Positions 1-5,709 are shown, numbered from the stretch's first letter. The stretch: 5,828 bases of DNA from Fibrobacterota bacterium (GCA_030619215.1 JAUXBV010000252.1:1-5828), one strand, 5' to 3'. Translations and numbers: made by a program. Notes: generated from the letters alone by a model not told the origin.

Positions 1-869
1 CTTTGAAAAAATCAACATTTGTGCAAATTGAGCCGGACTGGCAGAACTCTACTAACCATGGGGATAAAATTTATGGAAGCGCGAACACTGAAATTATCAG
101 AGGCACCGGTTCGCGTAACGATTATTTGAACAACAGGTTGACAAAAGATTATACATTCATCCATTTGTGGTGCCATTCCGGCTATACAGCCCATTCTTTC
201 TCAAGCGGAGGGAGTTTAAATTACACTACTATTCATGATGCAAAACCGAAACCCATCGGATATGCCCATGATGGCTGTCACTGCGCTGATTGGGCCGCAG
301 GCCAGGCGGGAGGGGGATTCACCGTCGGATCATACGTCTTTAACGAAAGCCCAACGGCCCTGGTAGCCATCAGCGGCACAAAGACGGGTCAGTGGATCGG
401 GTACCAAGGCGATCGATTTTTCGAAGAACTGGGAAAAAATACGTGTGTAGGACAGGCGTATCAATTGTGGTTTGAACCTTATATAAATGATGCGACTAAT
501 ATGGCTTCCTTCATTTTATGGGATTATGGCTATGTCATAATCGGAGACCCGATGATGTGCTTTATAGAGGTGCCCAATAACGTAGAAATTAGCCAGGATA
601 ATGTTTTATCGAATAAGAGTGGTTACTCCTGTCAATTTACAAATAAAAATAGTGTAAGAATATCATATACATTACCAAAAGCTCATTTTGTTTCATTAAG
701 AATTTTTAATATGACAGGGCAATGTGTAGCATCAATGATTAATTCGTTTCAAAATAAAGGGCAGTACTCTGTAAACTTTTCATCAGGTCAAGTGGCAAAC
801 GGGCTGTACCTGGTGAAGTTGGATGCGGGGTCATTTTCGGTTTCGGAGAGGATTAGGATTATTAGATGA
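1..869 (+). CDS. C25-like (gingipain-fold) secreted cysteine protease homologue, 5'-truncated by the window edge
   Basis: This is the C-terminal part of a secreted caspase-fold protein. Residues here are counted from the TTG at base 3, but that TTG is probably not the start: the protein aligns from its first residues with residue 251 onward of the complete gene at 1025, so about 250 residues including the signal peptide should lie upstream. Visible are the strand FIHLWCHSG with candidate catalytic His58, the loop DGCHCAD with candidate catalytic Cys92, then SGTKTGQWIG, FFEELGKN and YGYVIIGDP, which follow the order of C25 peptidases. Residues 216-288 form a tail (ISYTLP, MTGQCVA, GLYLVKLDAGS) like a T9SS type A sorting domain. 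It is about half identical by eye to its neighbour, which suggests tandem duplication. The His is in C-H-S rather than the usual G-H-G, so activity is unproven. The fold and secretion calls rest on motif reading. Confidence 0.75.
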   Translation, partial: LKKSTFVQIEPDWQNSTNHGDKIYGSANTEIIRGTGSRNDYLNNRLTKDYTFIHLWCHSGYTAHSFSSGGSLNYTTIHDAKPKPIGYAHDGCHCADWAAGQAGGGFTVGSYVFNESPTALVAISGTKTGQWIGYQGDRFFEELGKNTCVGQAYQLWFEPYINDATNMASFILWDYGYVIIGDPMMCFIEVPNNVEISQDNVLSNKSGYSCQFTNKNSVRISYTLPKAHFVSLRIFNMTGQCVASMINSFQNKGQYSVNFSSGQVANGLYLVKLDAGSFSVSERIRIIR

Positions 870-876
870 ACCGTAT

Positions 877-929
877 TTCAGCGGATAACGCCTTTAATAA
901 TACCTTATCCGTTGAAGTTCACTTTTTTT
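877..929 (+). terminator. Probable Rho-independent terminator of the first protease-like gene
   Basis: A 12-base-pair stem pairs 877-888 (TTCAGCGGATAA) with 905-916 (TTATCCGTTGAA), with one G-T wobble and a 16-base loop. Seven T residues follow at 923-929. It starts eight bases after the stop codon at 867-869. The stem is only moderately GC-rich and the T-tract is six bases past it, so it may be leaky, but the position and shape fit transcript termination between the two paralogues. Confidence 0.6.
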
Positions 930-1024
930 AGCAATTTTTAAAATATACGTTATATTATATATCAGATATCACTAATGGGAGATAAGAAGTAAGATTTTTT
1001 ATTAATCGGTATTTAGGAGGCACT

Positions 1025-2647
1025 ATGAAAATCCATCATTTTATCGCATTTTATGTTGGTATTATATTGTGTCTGCCATATTTGATACACGCGCAGACAG
1101 ACAGGGAAGCTGAGCTTAGAGAGCAGCTCGCACAGGCCATCATCGATAACCTCACCCCTGAAATGCAGGCCTATTATGAAAAACAAAAGGAATTGTACAA
1201 AAAAAATCATCCGGTAACACCCTTCATACGATATGAGCACTATACTGCCTATGAAGGTTCAACGGCAGGCACTTTAAGCAGTGATATCACAAGAGTATTG
1301 ATATTGGTTAATGAAACACTCTATGCCAATCAGGAGGCAAAGGGCAAGATAGACCGTTACTGCACGGATATCGGCAAAGCTTTTAATTGCACTGTTGAAG
1401 TTGAAGTTACTGAAGGTGGTGAACCTTCGGATATCAGAAGCTTAATAAAAGAGTACTATGACAACGGCGGGCTGGATGGTGTCACTATAATAGGTGACCA
1501 GCCGGTACAGTGGTATGATATAAAGGATCCCCGGTTCGATCCCGGCTCTTTTGCATGCGACCTATATTATATGGACCTTAACGGCTCATGGGAGGATATA
1601 AATTCCCAGGATGAATATACCTGGCACGTGGATGGTAACGGCGACATTGAGCCGGAAGTATTCTGTGCCCGTATTCATCTCTCCTCAATGAGTGATTTCG
1701 GTGATGAGGTCGAATTGTTGAGTACGTATCTGGATAAGAACCACGAGTATTGGAGTGGCAATATGGTGCTGCCGCAAAAGGGAGCGGCATTCGTACAGGA
1801 AACCTGGGCAGGTATGACAAATACCGTACACTATTTATATGGCGACAATAATTCGGATCTTTTTGAATCCCAGAATAATGCAAACTCAACAGCCTACATA
1901 AATAACGGGTTAAAGGGAGATTATAGTTTTATTCAATTATGGTGCCATTCCAGCATTCATGGGCATAGTTTCGACTGGGGAGGCTCTATAAATGATGTAG
2001 AATTATTTGAGATAGAGTCAAATCCCATTGGCTATGGCATTGATGCCTGTCATATTGGCGCCTGGCCTGAAGGTGACGGAAGTTATATAACAGGGTCCTA
2101 TGTCTTTGGGAAGAGTAAAAGGGCCCTTACCATTCTTTCCGGCACACGGAGCGGCCAAAGTATTGGATGGGAAGGAAAAATATTTTTTGAAGAGCTCGGG
2201 GAAAATATCTGTTTCGGGAAAGCATTTATAGACTGGTTGGGTGATTATTTTATTGATGCAAAGGGTAGTAATGACTATGTTGATGACCGTGAAACCAAAG
2301 CGTGGCACTATGGCTATGTCATTGTCGGTGATCCCCTGGTTTGCTTTAAAGAGGTTCCCACCGCTATTGAGCAGGATAATACTTTTTCGTATAAACCTGA
2401 ATATTCCTTTAAATTAACAAATAGTAATATTATAAAAATATCCTATACTTTACCAAGCGCTCAGTTTGTCGCATTAAAGCTGTATACTATGACAGGCAGG
2501 TGTGTTGCTACGGTGGTTAACGGATTTCAAAATAAGGGGTATCACTGCATTAATTTTCGTACAAGTAACATTGCCGGCGGGCTTTATATTATGGGTTTAG
2601 ATGCAGGTTCATACACTGTTTCTAAAAAAATCAGGGTGGCTCATTAG
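1025..2647 (+). CDS. C25-like (gingipain-fold) secreted cysteine protease homologue with T9SS-type tail
   Basis: A complete 540-residue exported protein. ATG 1025 is preceded by AGGAGG at 1015-1020, only four bases away. Residues 1-23 are a signal peptide (hydrophobic core to LIHA, cleavage before Gln24). Residues 25-65 are charged and probably helical, a short pro-segment in place of the long C25 propeptide. The caspase-like core follows: VLILVNETLY (91-100), GVTIIGDQP (152-160), CDLYYMDLNGSW (178-189), an acidic loop DGNGDIEPE (203-211) that could bind calcium, FCARIHL (213-219), candidate catalytic His308 in LWCHSS, candidate catalytic Cys342 in DACHIG, and YGYVIVGDP (429-437). The 34-residue His-Cys spacing is close to gingipains (33 in RgpB). 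GHG is replaced by C-H-S. Residues 468-540 are a T9SS type A-like sorting tail. It is the paralogue of the gene just upstream. C25-like membership is fairly secure; proteolytic activity and substrate are unknown. Confidence 0.8.
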   Translation: MKIHHFIAFYVGIILCLPYLIHAQTDREAELREQLAQAIIDNLTPEMQAYYEKQKELYKKNHPVTPFIRYEHYTAYEGSTAGTLSSDITRVLILVNETLYANQEAKGKIDRYCTDIGKAFNCTVEVEVTEGGEPSDIRSLIKEYYDNGGLDGVTIIGDQPVQWYDIKDPRFDPGSFACDLYYMDLNGSWEDINSQDEYTWHVDGNGDIEPEVFCARIHLSSMSDFGDEVELLSTYLDKNHEYWSGNMVLPQKGAAFVQETWAGMTNTVHYLYGDNNSDLFESQNNANSTAYINNGLKGDYSFIQLWCHSSIHGHSFDWGGSINDVELFEIESNPIGYGIDACHIGAWPEGDGSYITGSYVFGKSKRALTILSGTRSGQSIGWEGKIFFEELGENICFGKAFIDWLGDYFIDAKGSNDYVDDRETKAWHYGYVIVGDPLVCFKEVPTAIEQDNTFSYKPEYSFKLTNSNIIKISYTLPSAQFVALKLYTMTGRCVATVVNGFQNKGYHCINFRTSNIAGGLYIMGLDAGSYTVSKKIRVAH

Positions 2648-2680
2648 AAAATGTGAATTGAATTGACAATTTTACTAAAA

Positions 2681-2706
2681 CTGCAATATTGTAGCGCCAT
2701 TTTTTT
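2681..2706 (+). terminator. Possible weak terminator after the second protease-like gene
   Basis: The near-palindrome CTGCAATATTGTAG (2681-2694, one G-T pair) can form a five-pair stem with a four-base loop, and seven T residues lie at 2700-2706. It begins 34 bases after the stop codon. The stem is short and AT-rich, so this is the best available candidate rather than a strong call. Confidence 0.3.
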
Positions 2707-2772
2707 ATTACAAAAAATTTCTGCTCTCAATTTAAGAACAATTTAACATTATTATAAATTACCCACTTATTA

Positions 2773-2807
2773 TTCGTTTAAGCGAACCCCCATTTTCTCT
2801 AAGCGAA
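2773..2807. repeat. TAAGCGAA repeats at two-helical-turn spacing
   Basis: TAAGCGAA occurs at 2779-2786 and again at 2800-2807, exactly 21 bases start to start, which puts both on the same DNA face. A near-inverted copy, TTCGTTTA (2773-2780), overlaps the first and makes a 14-base imperfect palindrome at 2773-2786. The arrangement could be a binding site for a regulator. It could also be a relic of an insertion-sequence end, since AACCCCCATTTTC lies between the copies. Neither is proven. Confidence 0.35.
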
Positions 2808-2833
2808 TATTTCAATAGTTTTTAGATAATTTA

Positions 2834-2910
2834 CTTAAATATTTTAGGAATATAAATAAAAATTCCAATCATTGAATAAGTTAATGTGCTAATTACCAAA
2901 AATATTTAAG
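2834..2910. repeat. 15-base inverted repeat, 47-base spacer
   Basis: CTTAAATATTTTAGG (2834-2848) is matched in inverted orientation by CCAAAAATATTTAAG (2896-2910), with 14 of 15 positions pairing. A further TATTTTAG lies at 2921-2928, repeating the core of the left arm. The sequence is almost entirely A and T, so chance similarity is more likely than for mixed-base repeats. Confidence 0.35.
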
Positions 2911-2971
2911 CATTTTAAAATATTTTAGCTAAATTATATCAATAGGGTGGTACTCTCATTGTAGAAAATGA

Positions 2972-3005
2972 ATCACTGATTTTCATGAAAAATTCATGAA
3001 GTGAT
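2972..3005. repeat. Tandem TTCATGAA palindromes inside ATCAC/GTGAT arms
   Basis: Two identical 8-base palindromes TTCATGAA lie at 2982-2989 and 2993-3000, 11 bases start to start, or about one helical turn. The first extends to TTTCATGAAA (2981-2990). The pair is flanked by ATCACT (2972-2977) and AGTGAT (3000-3005), which are inverted copies of each other. This looks like an operator for a dimeric regulator binding cooperatively. It lies about 210 bases before the start of the third gene; no regulator gene is in the window. Confidence 0.4.
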
Positions 3006-3006
3006 A

Positions 3007-3091
3007 AGCTTTTATAACTTTTTTAAATTACGTTTACTTTAAAAGAGTTACATATACTTAAAATCAAATTATTAATAAAGTTATAAAGGCT
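3007..3091. repeat. 20-base inverted repeat, 45-base spacer
   Basis: The left arm at 3007-3026 (AGCTTTTATAAC followed by a T-rich end) and the right arm at 3072-3091 (ending GTTATAAAGGCT) are inverted copies matching at 18 of 20 positions, one of the two differences being a G-T wobble in RNA. If transcribed it would form a long hairpin with a 45-base loop. No T-tract follows the right arm directly, so it is not a standard terminator. Confidence 0.45.
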
Positions 3092-3120
3092 ATTGGGATA
3101 AAAAAAACGGAATTCTATTC

Positions 3121-3158
3121 TATACCAACTTTCAGGAATGAGTTGTAATATTGGTATA
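3121..3158. repeat. TATACCAA/TTGGTATA inverted repeat overlapping the predicted -35 box
   Basis: TATACCAA (3121-3128) and TTGGTATA (3151-3158) are perfect 8-base inverted copies separated by 22 bases. The right copy contains the TTGGTA proposed as the -35 element of the third gene, so a protein bound across both arms could control that promoter. A competing small hairpin, CAACT (3126-3130) with AGTTG (3141-3145), lies inside. Confidence 0.4.
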
Positions 3159-3178
3159 TAGCCATTTTTATGTAAAAT
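3151..3178 (+). promoter_or_regulatory. Candidate sigma-70-type promoter for the third protease gene
   Basis: TTGGTA (3151-3156) and TAAAAT (3173-3178) match the -35 and -10 consensus at four and five of six positions with a 16-base spacer. Transcription would start near 3185, leaving a leader of about 30 bases before ATG 3217. The background is very AT-rich, so -10-like matches are common here, and FCB bacteria may use different promoter spacing. Confidence 0.35.
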
Positions 3179-3216
3179 AGTTGTCTTTTTAAAACTTATG
3201 ATCAGAGGAGGGGTCT

Positions 3217-5154
3217 ATGTTAAGAAGGTTTTATAAAATAGTAATATATGGATTGATTGCTATTGCACTTACCGGAAACATCTTTTTCCTTTCAGCTTTA
3301 GACCTGCAAAAAACCGAATACGGTTATACATCCATCATCAACCTGCCTGATGTAACAGTTAAAAAGATTGATAACGGGTATGTAGCTCTTTCAGTACCGG
3401 GTTTTTATTATAGTAATCCGGTTGGCAAAGCTGCATTGCCTGAGACAATGTTCAGACTGGCTATTGGCAGGAAAAAGCTGGTTCCTGAAATTAAGATAAC
3501 GGAACTGGAGGTAGAGACAAAAGTTCTTCCTGAGAAAATTCATCCCATGCAGGAGGACGTACCGGTACACATACCTCTCTCTGAAAGGGCATTCAGTTTT
3601 GACCTGGACTATTATAGAACTCCCGGAGAAAAGGAGATGCTTGTCTCTGTTTCCGAGCCGTTTGTATGTCATGGCGTGCCTGGTGTTGAAATAACTATCA
3701 GGCCTGTTTCATACAATCCTGCAGGTAATGTTGTTACTATAGTAAAAAAGTTTAAAATTGATATTACCATGCCGGAAGGACTGTCTGCAATACCTGCAAT
3801 AACGTCGAAATCAAGCCATGCATTTGTAAAAAAGATATACGCAAACTATGACGTTTCTTTGAAAAGGAGCAGTAGAAAAGAGGGGTATTTAATATTATAC
3901 GAATCGCAGTATGAAGGGGATGCTGCTCTTGACTCGTTTGTCACATTCCGCGAGCAGGAGTATGATGTGTCGAAAGTTAAACTCAGTGATGCGGGCAGCA
4001 GTGCAAGCGCTGTACAGTCGTATATAAGGGGATTAAATCCCAAGCCGACATATGTCCTGTTTGTTGGTAACCCCAGTTCAATGCCTCATTTTACTGACGG
4101 CCCTGATTCATACTGGCAATACAGCCTTGAGGAAAGCTCAGATAAATATTCAGATTGTTTTGTGGGAATGTTCTCGGTAAGGTCAGCCGAGGCTCTGGGA
4201 AACATCGTACATAAAACAATGTACACGGAAAAGAACATTGATAACTACCCGAATCACGTAACCCTCTATTCCACTTATGATGGTGATGGGCATATAGACC
4301 GCGAGGTTACCTACATAAAAGAGAGTTATTGGGACCAGGGACAGGTTGAGTCTGACTGGCAGATCGCAGATGATAACTCCTCATTGAGCGCGACTCAAGC
4401 TACAAACAATACAGAAGACAACATAAGTTCCAATGCTTCAAAATATATCTGCTATCAGGGGCATGGCGGAACAACAGGTTTCGCCTCCGGTATCAGCTCC
4501 TCGGATGTTAAGAACATGAAAAATACGGTAGTGTATCCATTTGTATGGGGATACGCCTGCGTAACCGGGGATTTTTCTTCGGGTGTCTGTTTCGGTGAAA
4601 CATGGATTGCTGAAAAGCACGGTGCCTGTATGTACACCGGGGCATCAGTGAATTCCTCTACGTATCAGAAATGCCTTAATGCAGGCATGGCGCGGGCTGC
4701 GGCAATAGAGCCTGAGCTGACAAAGATCGGACAAATATTTTTCTACGGGAAACATTTTGTGTGGGATACGACAATTAATGTATCCGGATTTAATTCAAGT
4801 GATAAAACTGAAGGCTCCAAGATGTATAACCTTTTCGGTGACCCTGCGCTTGAAACAGAGCAATACAGCACACCGGTCATAAGCGAGGGGAACATTGTCA
4901 ACAATAATACAATATGGTTGAATTATGTATCACCAAGTGAAATCTCTTTCAATATTTCTAAAAAGGGAACATATACAGTAGCAATTTATTCTGTTGAAGG
5001 TCAGAAAATGCATGCTGTAGTTACAAAAGAATCTTTACAGGTAGGAAAGCAGGCCCTGCAGTGGGATGGTGCGGCTCTTTCCACCGGAGTATATTTTGTA
5101 CGACTTGAAGGAGAAAAAGACTTACTTGTTAATAAATTTGTATTGATGGAATAG
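3217..5154 (+). CDS. Gingipain-like secreted cysteine protease (peptidase family C25) with C-terminal sorting tail
   Basis: A complete 645-residue exported protease. ATG 3217 has AGGAGG at 3206-3211, five bases upstream. Residues 1-27 are a signal peptide (basic start, hydrophobic core, LSA before Leu28). Residues 30-186 resemble the C25 propeptide that keeps gingipains inactive (GKAALPETMFRLAI, then GVEITIRPVSYNPAG). The catalytic core spans roughly 222-547: YVLFVGNPSSMP (279-290), SDKYSDCFVGMFS (308-320), catalytic His416 in YQGHGG, catalytic Cys448 in ACVTGDF, CFGETW (458-463) and LFGDP (539-543). The 32-residue His-Cys spacing fits the family. Residues 560-645 form a beta-rich FlgD-Ig/T9SS-type tail (AIYSVEGQ, LQWDGAALSTGVYFVRL, NKFVLME). 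It differs from the tails of the two upstream paralogues. A 569-base spacer and its own promoter candidate suggest independent transcription. The usual Arg of the VGRFS motif is Met317 here. Substrate preference cannot be read from the sequence. Confidence 0.9.
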   Translation: MLRRFYKIVIYGLIAIALTGNIFFLSALDLQKTEYGYTSIINLPDVTVKKIDNGYVALSVPGFYYSNPVGKAALPETMFRLAIGRKKLVPEIKITELEVETKVLPEKIHPMQEDVPVHIPLSERAFSFDLDYYRTPGEKEMLVSVSEPFVCHGVPGVEITIRPVSYNPAGNVVTIVKKFKIDITMPEGLSAIPAITSKSSHAFVKKIYANYDVSLKRSSRKEGYLILYESQYEGDAALDSFVTFREQEYDVSKVKLSDAGSSASAVQSYIRGLNPKPTYVLFVGNPSSMPHFTDGPDSYWQYSLEESSDKYSDCFVGMFSVRSAEALGNIVHKTMYTEKNIDNYPNHVTLYSTYDGDGHIDREVTYIKESYWDQGQVESDWQIADDNSSLSATQATNNTEDNISSNASKYICYQGHGGTTGFASGISSSDVKNMKNTVVYPFVWGYACVTGDFSSGVCFGETWIAEKHGACMYTGASVNSSTYQKCLNAGMARAAAIEPELTKIGQIFFYGKHFVWDTTINVSGFNSSDKTEGSKMYNLFGDPALETEQYSTPVISEGNIVNNNTIWLNYVSPSEISFNISKKGTYTVAIYSVEGQKMHAVVTKESLQVGKQALQWDGAALSTGVYFVRLEGEKDLLVNKFVLME

Positions 5155-5177
5155 TTTAATGGTATTCAAATCCAGTG

Positions 5178-5211
5178 GGTAAAGTTATCTCCCTCCCCCC
5201 CCTTCTTTACC
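5178..5211 (+). repeat. Hairpin with a C-run in the loop
   Basis: GGTAAAG (5178-5184) pairs perfectly with CTTTACC (5205-5211). The 20-base loop carries an uninterrupted run of eight C residues (5195-5202). It sits between the stop codon of the protease gene and its terminator. C-runs are prone to length change and to sequencing error. No function is evident. Confidence 0.3.
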
Positions 5212-5222
5212 TGCCGGCATTT

Positions 5223-5261
5223 AAAAAGTGTACACATAAAAGTGTGCACTTTTTTTATTTT
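5223..5261 (+). terminator. Strong Rho-independent terminator of the third protease gene
   Basis: AAAAAGTGTACAC (5223-5235) pairs with GTGTGCACTTTTT (5242-5254) over 13 pairs including one G-T wobble, with the six-base loop ATAAAA. The T-run continues to 5256 and further T residues follow an A. Because the left arm begins with five A residues, it could also act on transcripts arriving from the right. It lies about 70 bases past the stop codon. Confidence 0.85.
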
Positions 5262-5305
5262 ATTTACCCCTACCGTATGATATTTAATTAGATTCTGTTA
5301 TAAGA

Positions 5306-5476
5306 TGCACCAGAAAAGCTGGCATTAAAACCCTTTAGGGTAAATATGGACCGTTTTGGATGTCATTTCCCCATAAAGAGGGATTAAAACCGGCATTCTT
5401 TTAGCCGGCGAAGTGCGCCAAAGGTGTGAATCCAGCTTTTTGAGTGTTTAGAGGTGTGAATGACGGTCATTTGTCA
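5306..5476. mobile_element. Possible miniature or decayed IS21-type element (clustered end repeats, no transposase)
   Basis: Five copies of a loose motif ending in ATT-N-A-N-ACC are present. Three point right: GGCATTAAAACC (5321-5332), TCATTTCCCC (5363-5372) and GGGATTAAAACC (5380-5391). Two point left: GGTGTGAATCC (5423-5433) and GGTGTGAATGA (5453-5463), which share the exact direct repeat AGGTGTGAAT 30 bases apart. The best pair is 5314-5336 against 5420-5440 inverted, both with AAAAGCTGG, then ATT, then ACC and TTT. Between the sets are the GC hairpins CCGGC/GCCGG (5390-5408) and GGCG/CGCC (5407-5419). Several transposase-site repeats at each end, three against two, are known for IS21. The exact ends and target duplication are not identifiable, and there is no coding capacity. 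Confidence 0.35.
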
Positions 5477-5570
5477 ATTGTTAACACAAACTAATTAATT
5501 ATTAAATTAATGTTTATTTAAATGTTTTATTTGGGCCCGATAAATTCTTCCCCCTAAATCAATTTTAAAA

Positions 5571-5612
5571 TGTATTTTTACGAAAGAGTAAAGTATGGAT
5601 GTTAAAAATGCA
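5571..5612 (+). repeat. Inverted repeat upstream of the partial membrane-protein gene
   Basis: TGTATTTTTA (5571-5580) pairs with TAAAAATGCA (5603-5612) over ten positions with one G-T wobble, leaving a 22-base loop. An overlapping alternative pairs AAATCAATT (5556-5564) with AATTGATTT (5612-5620). The two pairings exclude each other at the shared base 5612 but could otherwise stack. The sequence is AT-rich and its function is unknown. Confidence 0.25.
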
Positions 5613-5688
5613 ATTGATTTTTAGTTAAATTGTAGTATCTTCTTTAAATAAGATTTTTTCCGGGAACAAGAGAGTTTTTTTCTATACA

Positions 5689-5706
5689 CTCATATGTTAT
5701 GAGGGG
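5689..5706 (+). promoter_or_regulatory. Ribosome-binding site partly inside a short hairpin
   Basis: The ribosome site GAGGGG (5701-5706) precedes ATG 5710. Its first three bases form the end of the right arm of a hairpin: CTCATA (5689-5694) pairs with TATGAG (5698-5703) around a three-base loop TGT. If formed in the mRNA, the stem would hide part of the ribosome site and could lower or regulate translation. Confidence 0.4.
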
Positions 5707-5709
5707 AAA

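Larger units (their letters stand above)
2648..3216. other. 569-base AT-rich gene-free spacer, rich in repeats
   Basis: No convincing gene is seen on either strand; the few ATG-started frames close after a handful of codons. The spacer is much more AT-rich than the flanking genes. It holds a possible weak terminator at its left end, five separate direct or inverted repeat arrangements (listed individually) and a plausible promoter near the right end. The length and structure suggest that the downstream protease gene has its own regulated promoter. An undetected small RNA or the relic of a mobile element are alternatives that cannot be tested by eye. Confidence 0.6.
5155..5709. other. 555-base gene-free spacer with terminator, repeat cluster and leader of the next gene
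   Basis: No open frame of useful length is seen. From left to right it contains a hairpin with a C-run in its loop, a strong terminator, a cluster of degenerate repeats that looks like insertion-sequence ends (5306-5476), then an AT-rich stretch with a weak inverted repeat and the leader of the partial gene at 5710. Bases 5490-5570 hold nothing recognisable apart from an isolated GGGCCC. Confidence 0.6.

Noticed and set aside
3..5. TTG at base 3 as the start of the first protein.
   Set aside because: The homologous neighbour continues about 250 residues further toward the N-terminus with the signal peptide at its front, and there is no room for a ribosome site. The gene is cut by the window edge.
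928..960. TATATT and TATTAT as -10 boxes for the second protease-like gene.
   Set aside because: The stretch is nearly all A and T and no -35-like element lies at a suitable distance. A promoter probably exists here but cannot be placed.
2944..2957. AGGGTGGTACTCTC resembles the T-box riboswitch core (AGGGTGGNACCGCG).
   Set aside because: Only the first ten bases match, the CCGCG half is missing, no Stem I with its specifier loop can be seen upstream, no terminator follows, and the next gene is a protease more than 250 bases away. Chance match is more likely.
2648..3216. CRISPR array in the repeat-rich spacer.
   Set aside because: The repeats are short, of different sequence and mostly inverted. 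There is no regular repeat-spacer periodicity.
1013..4637. Several minus-strand and alternative-frame open frames of 60-103 codons inside the three protease genes.
   Set aside because: They overlap well-supported genes in other frames, have no recognisable domains and no good ribosome sites, and read as shadows of the real genes.
5533..5538. GGGCCC palindrome in AT-rich DNA.
   Set aside because: A six-base palindrome alone has no spacing, partner or adjoining T-tract, so no function can be supported.
5630..5654. TTGTAG and TAAGAT as a promoter for the partial gene at 5710.
   Set aside because: The spacer would be only 13 bases and both boxes match weakly; an alternative TTGATT/TATCTT pair is no better.
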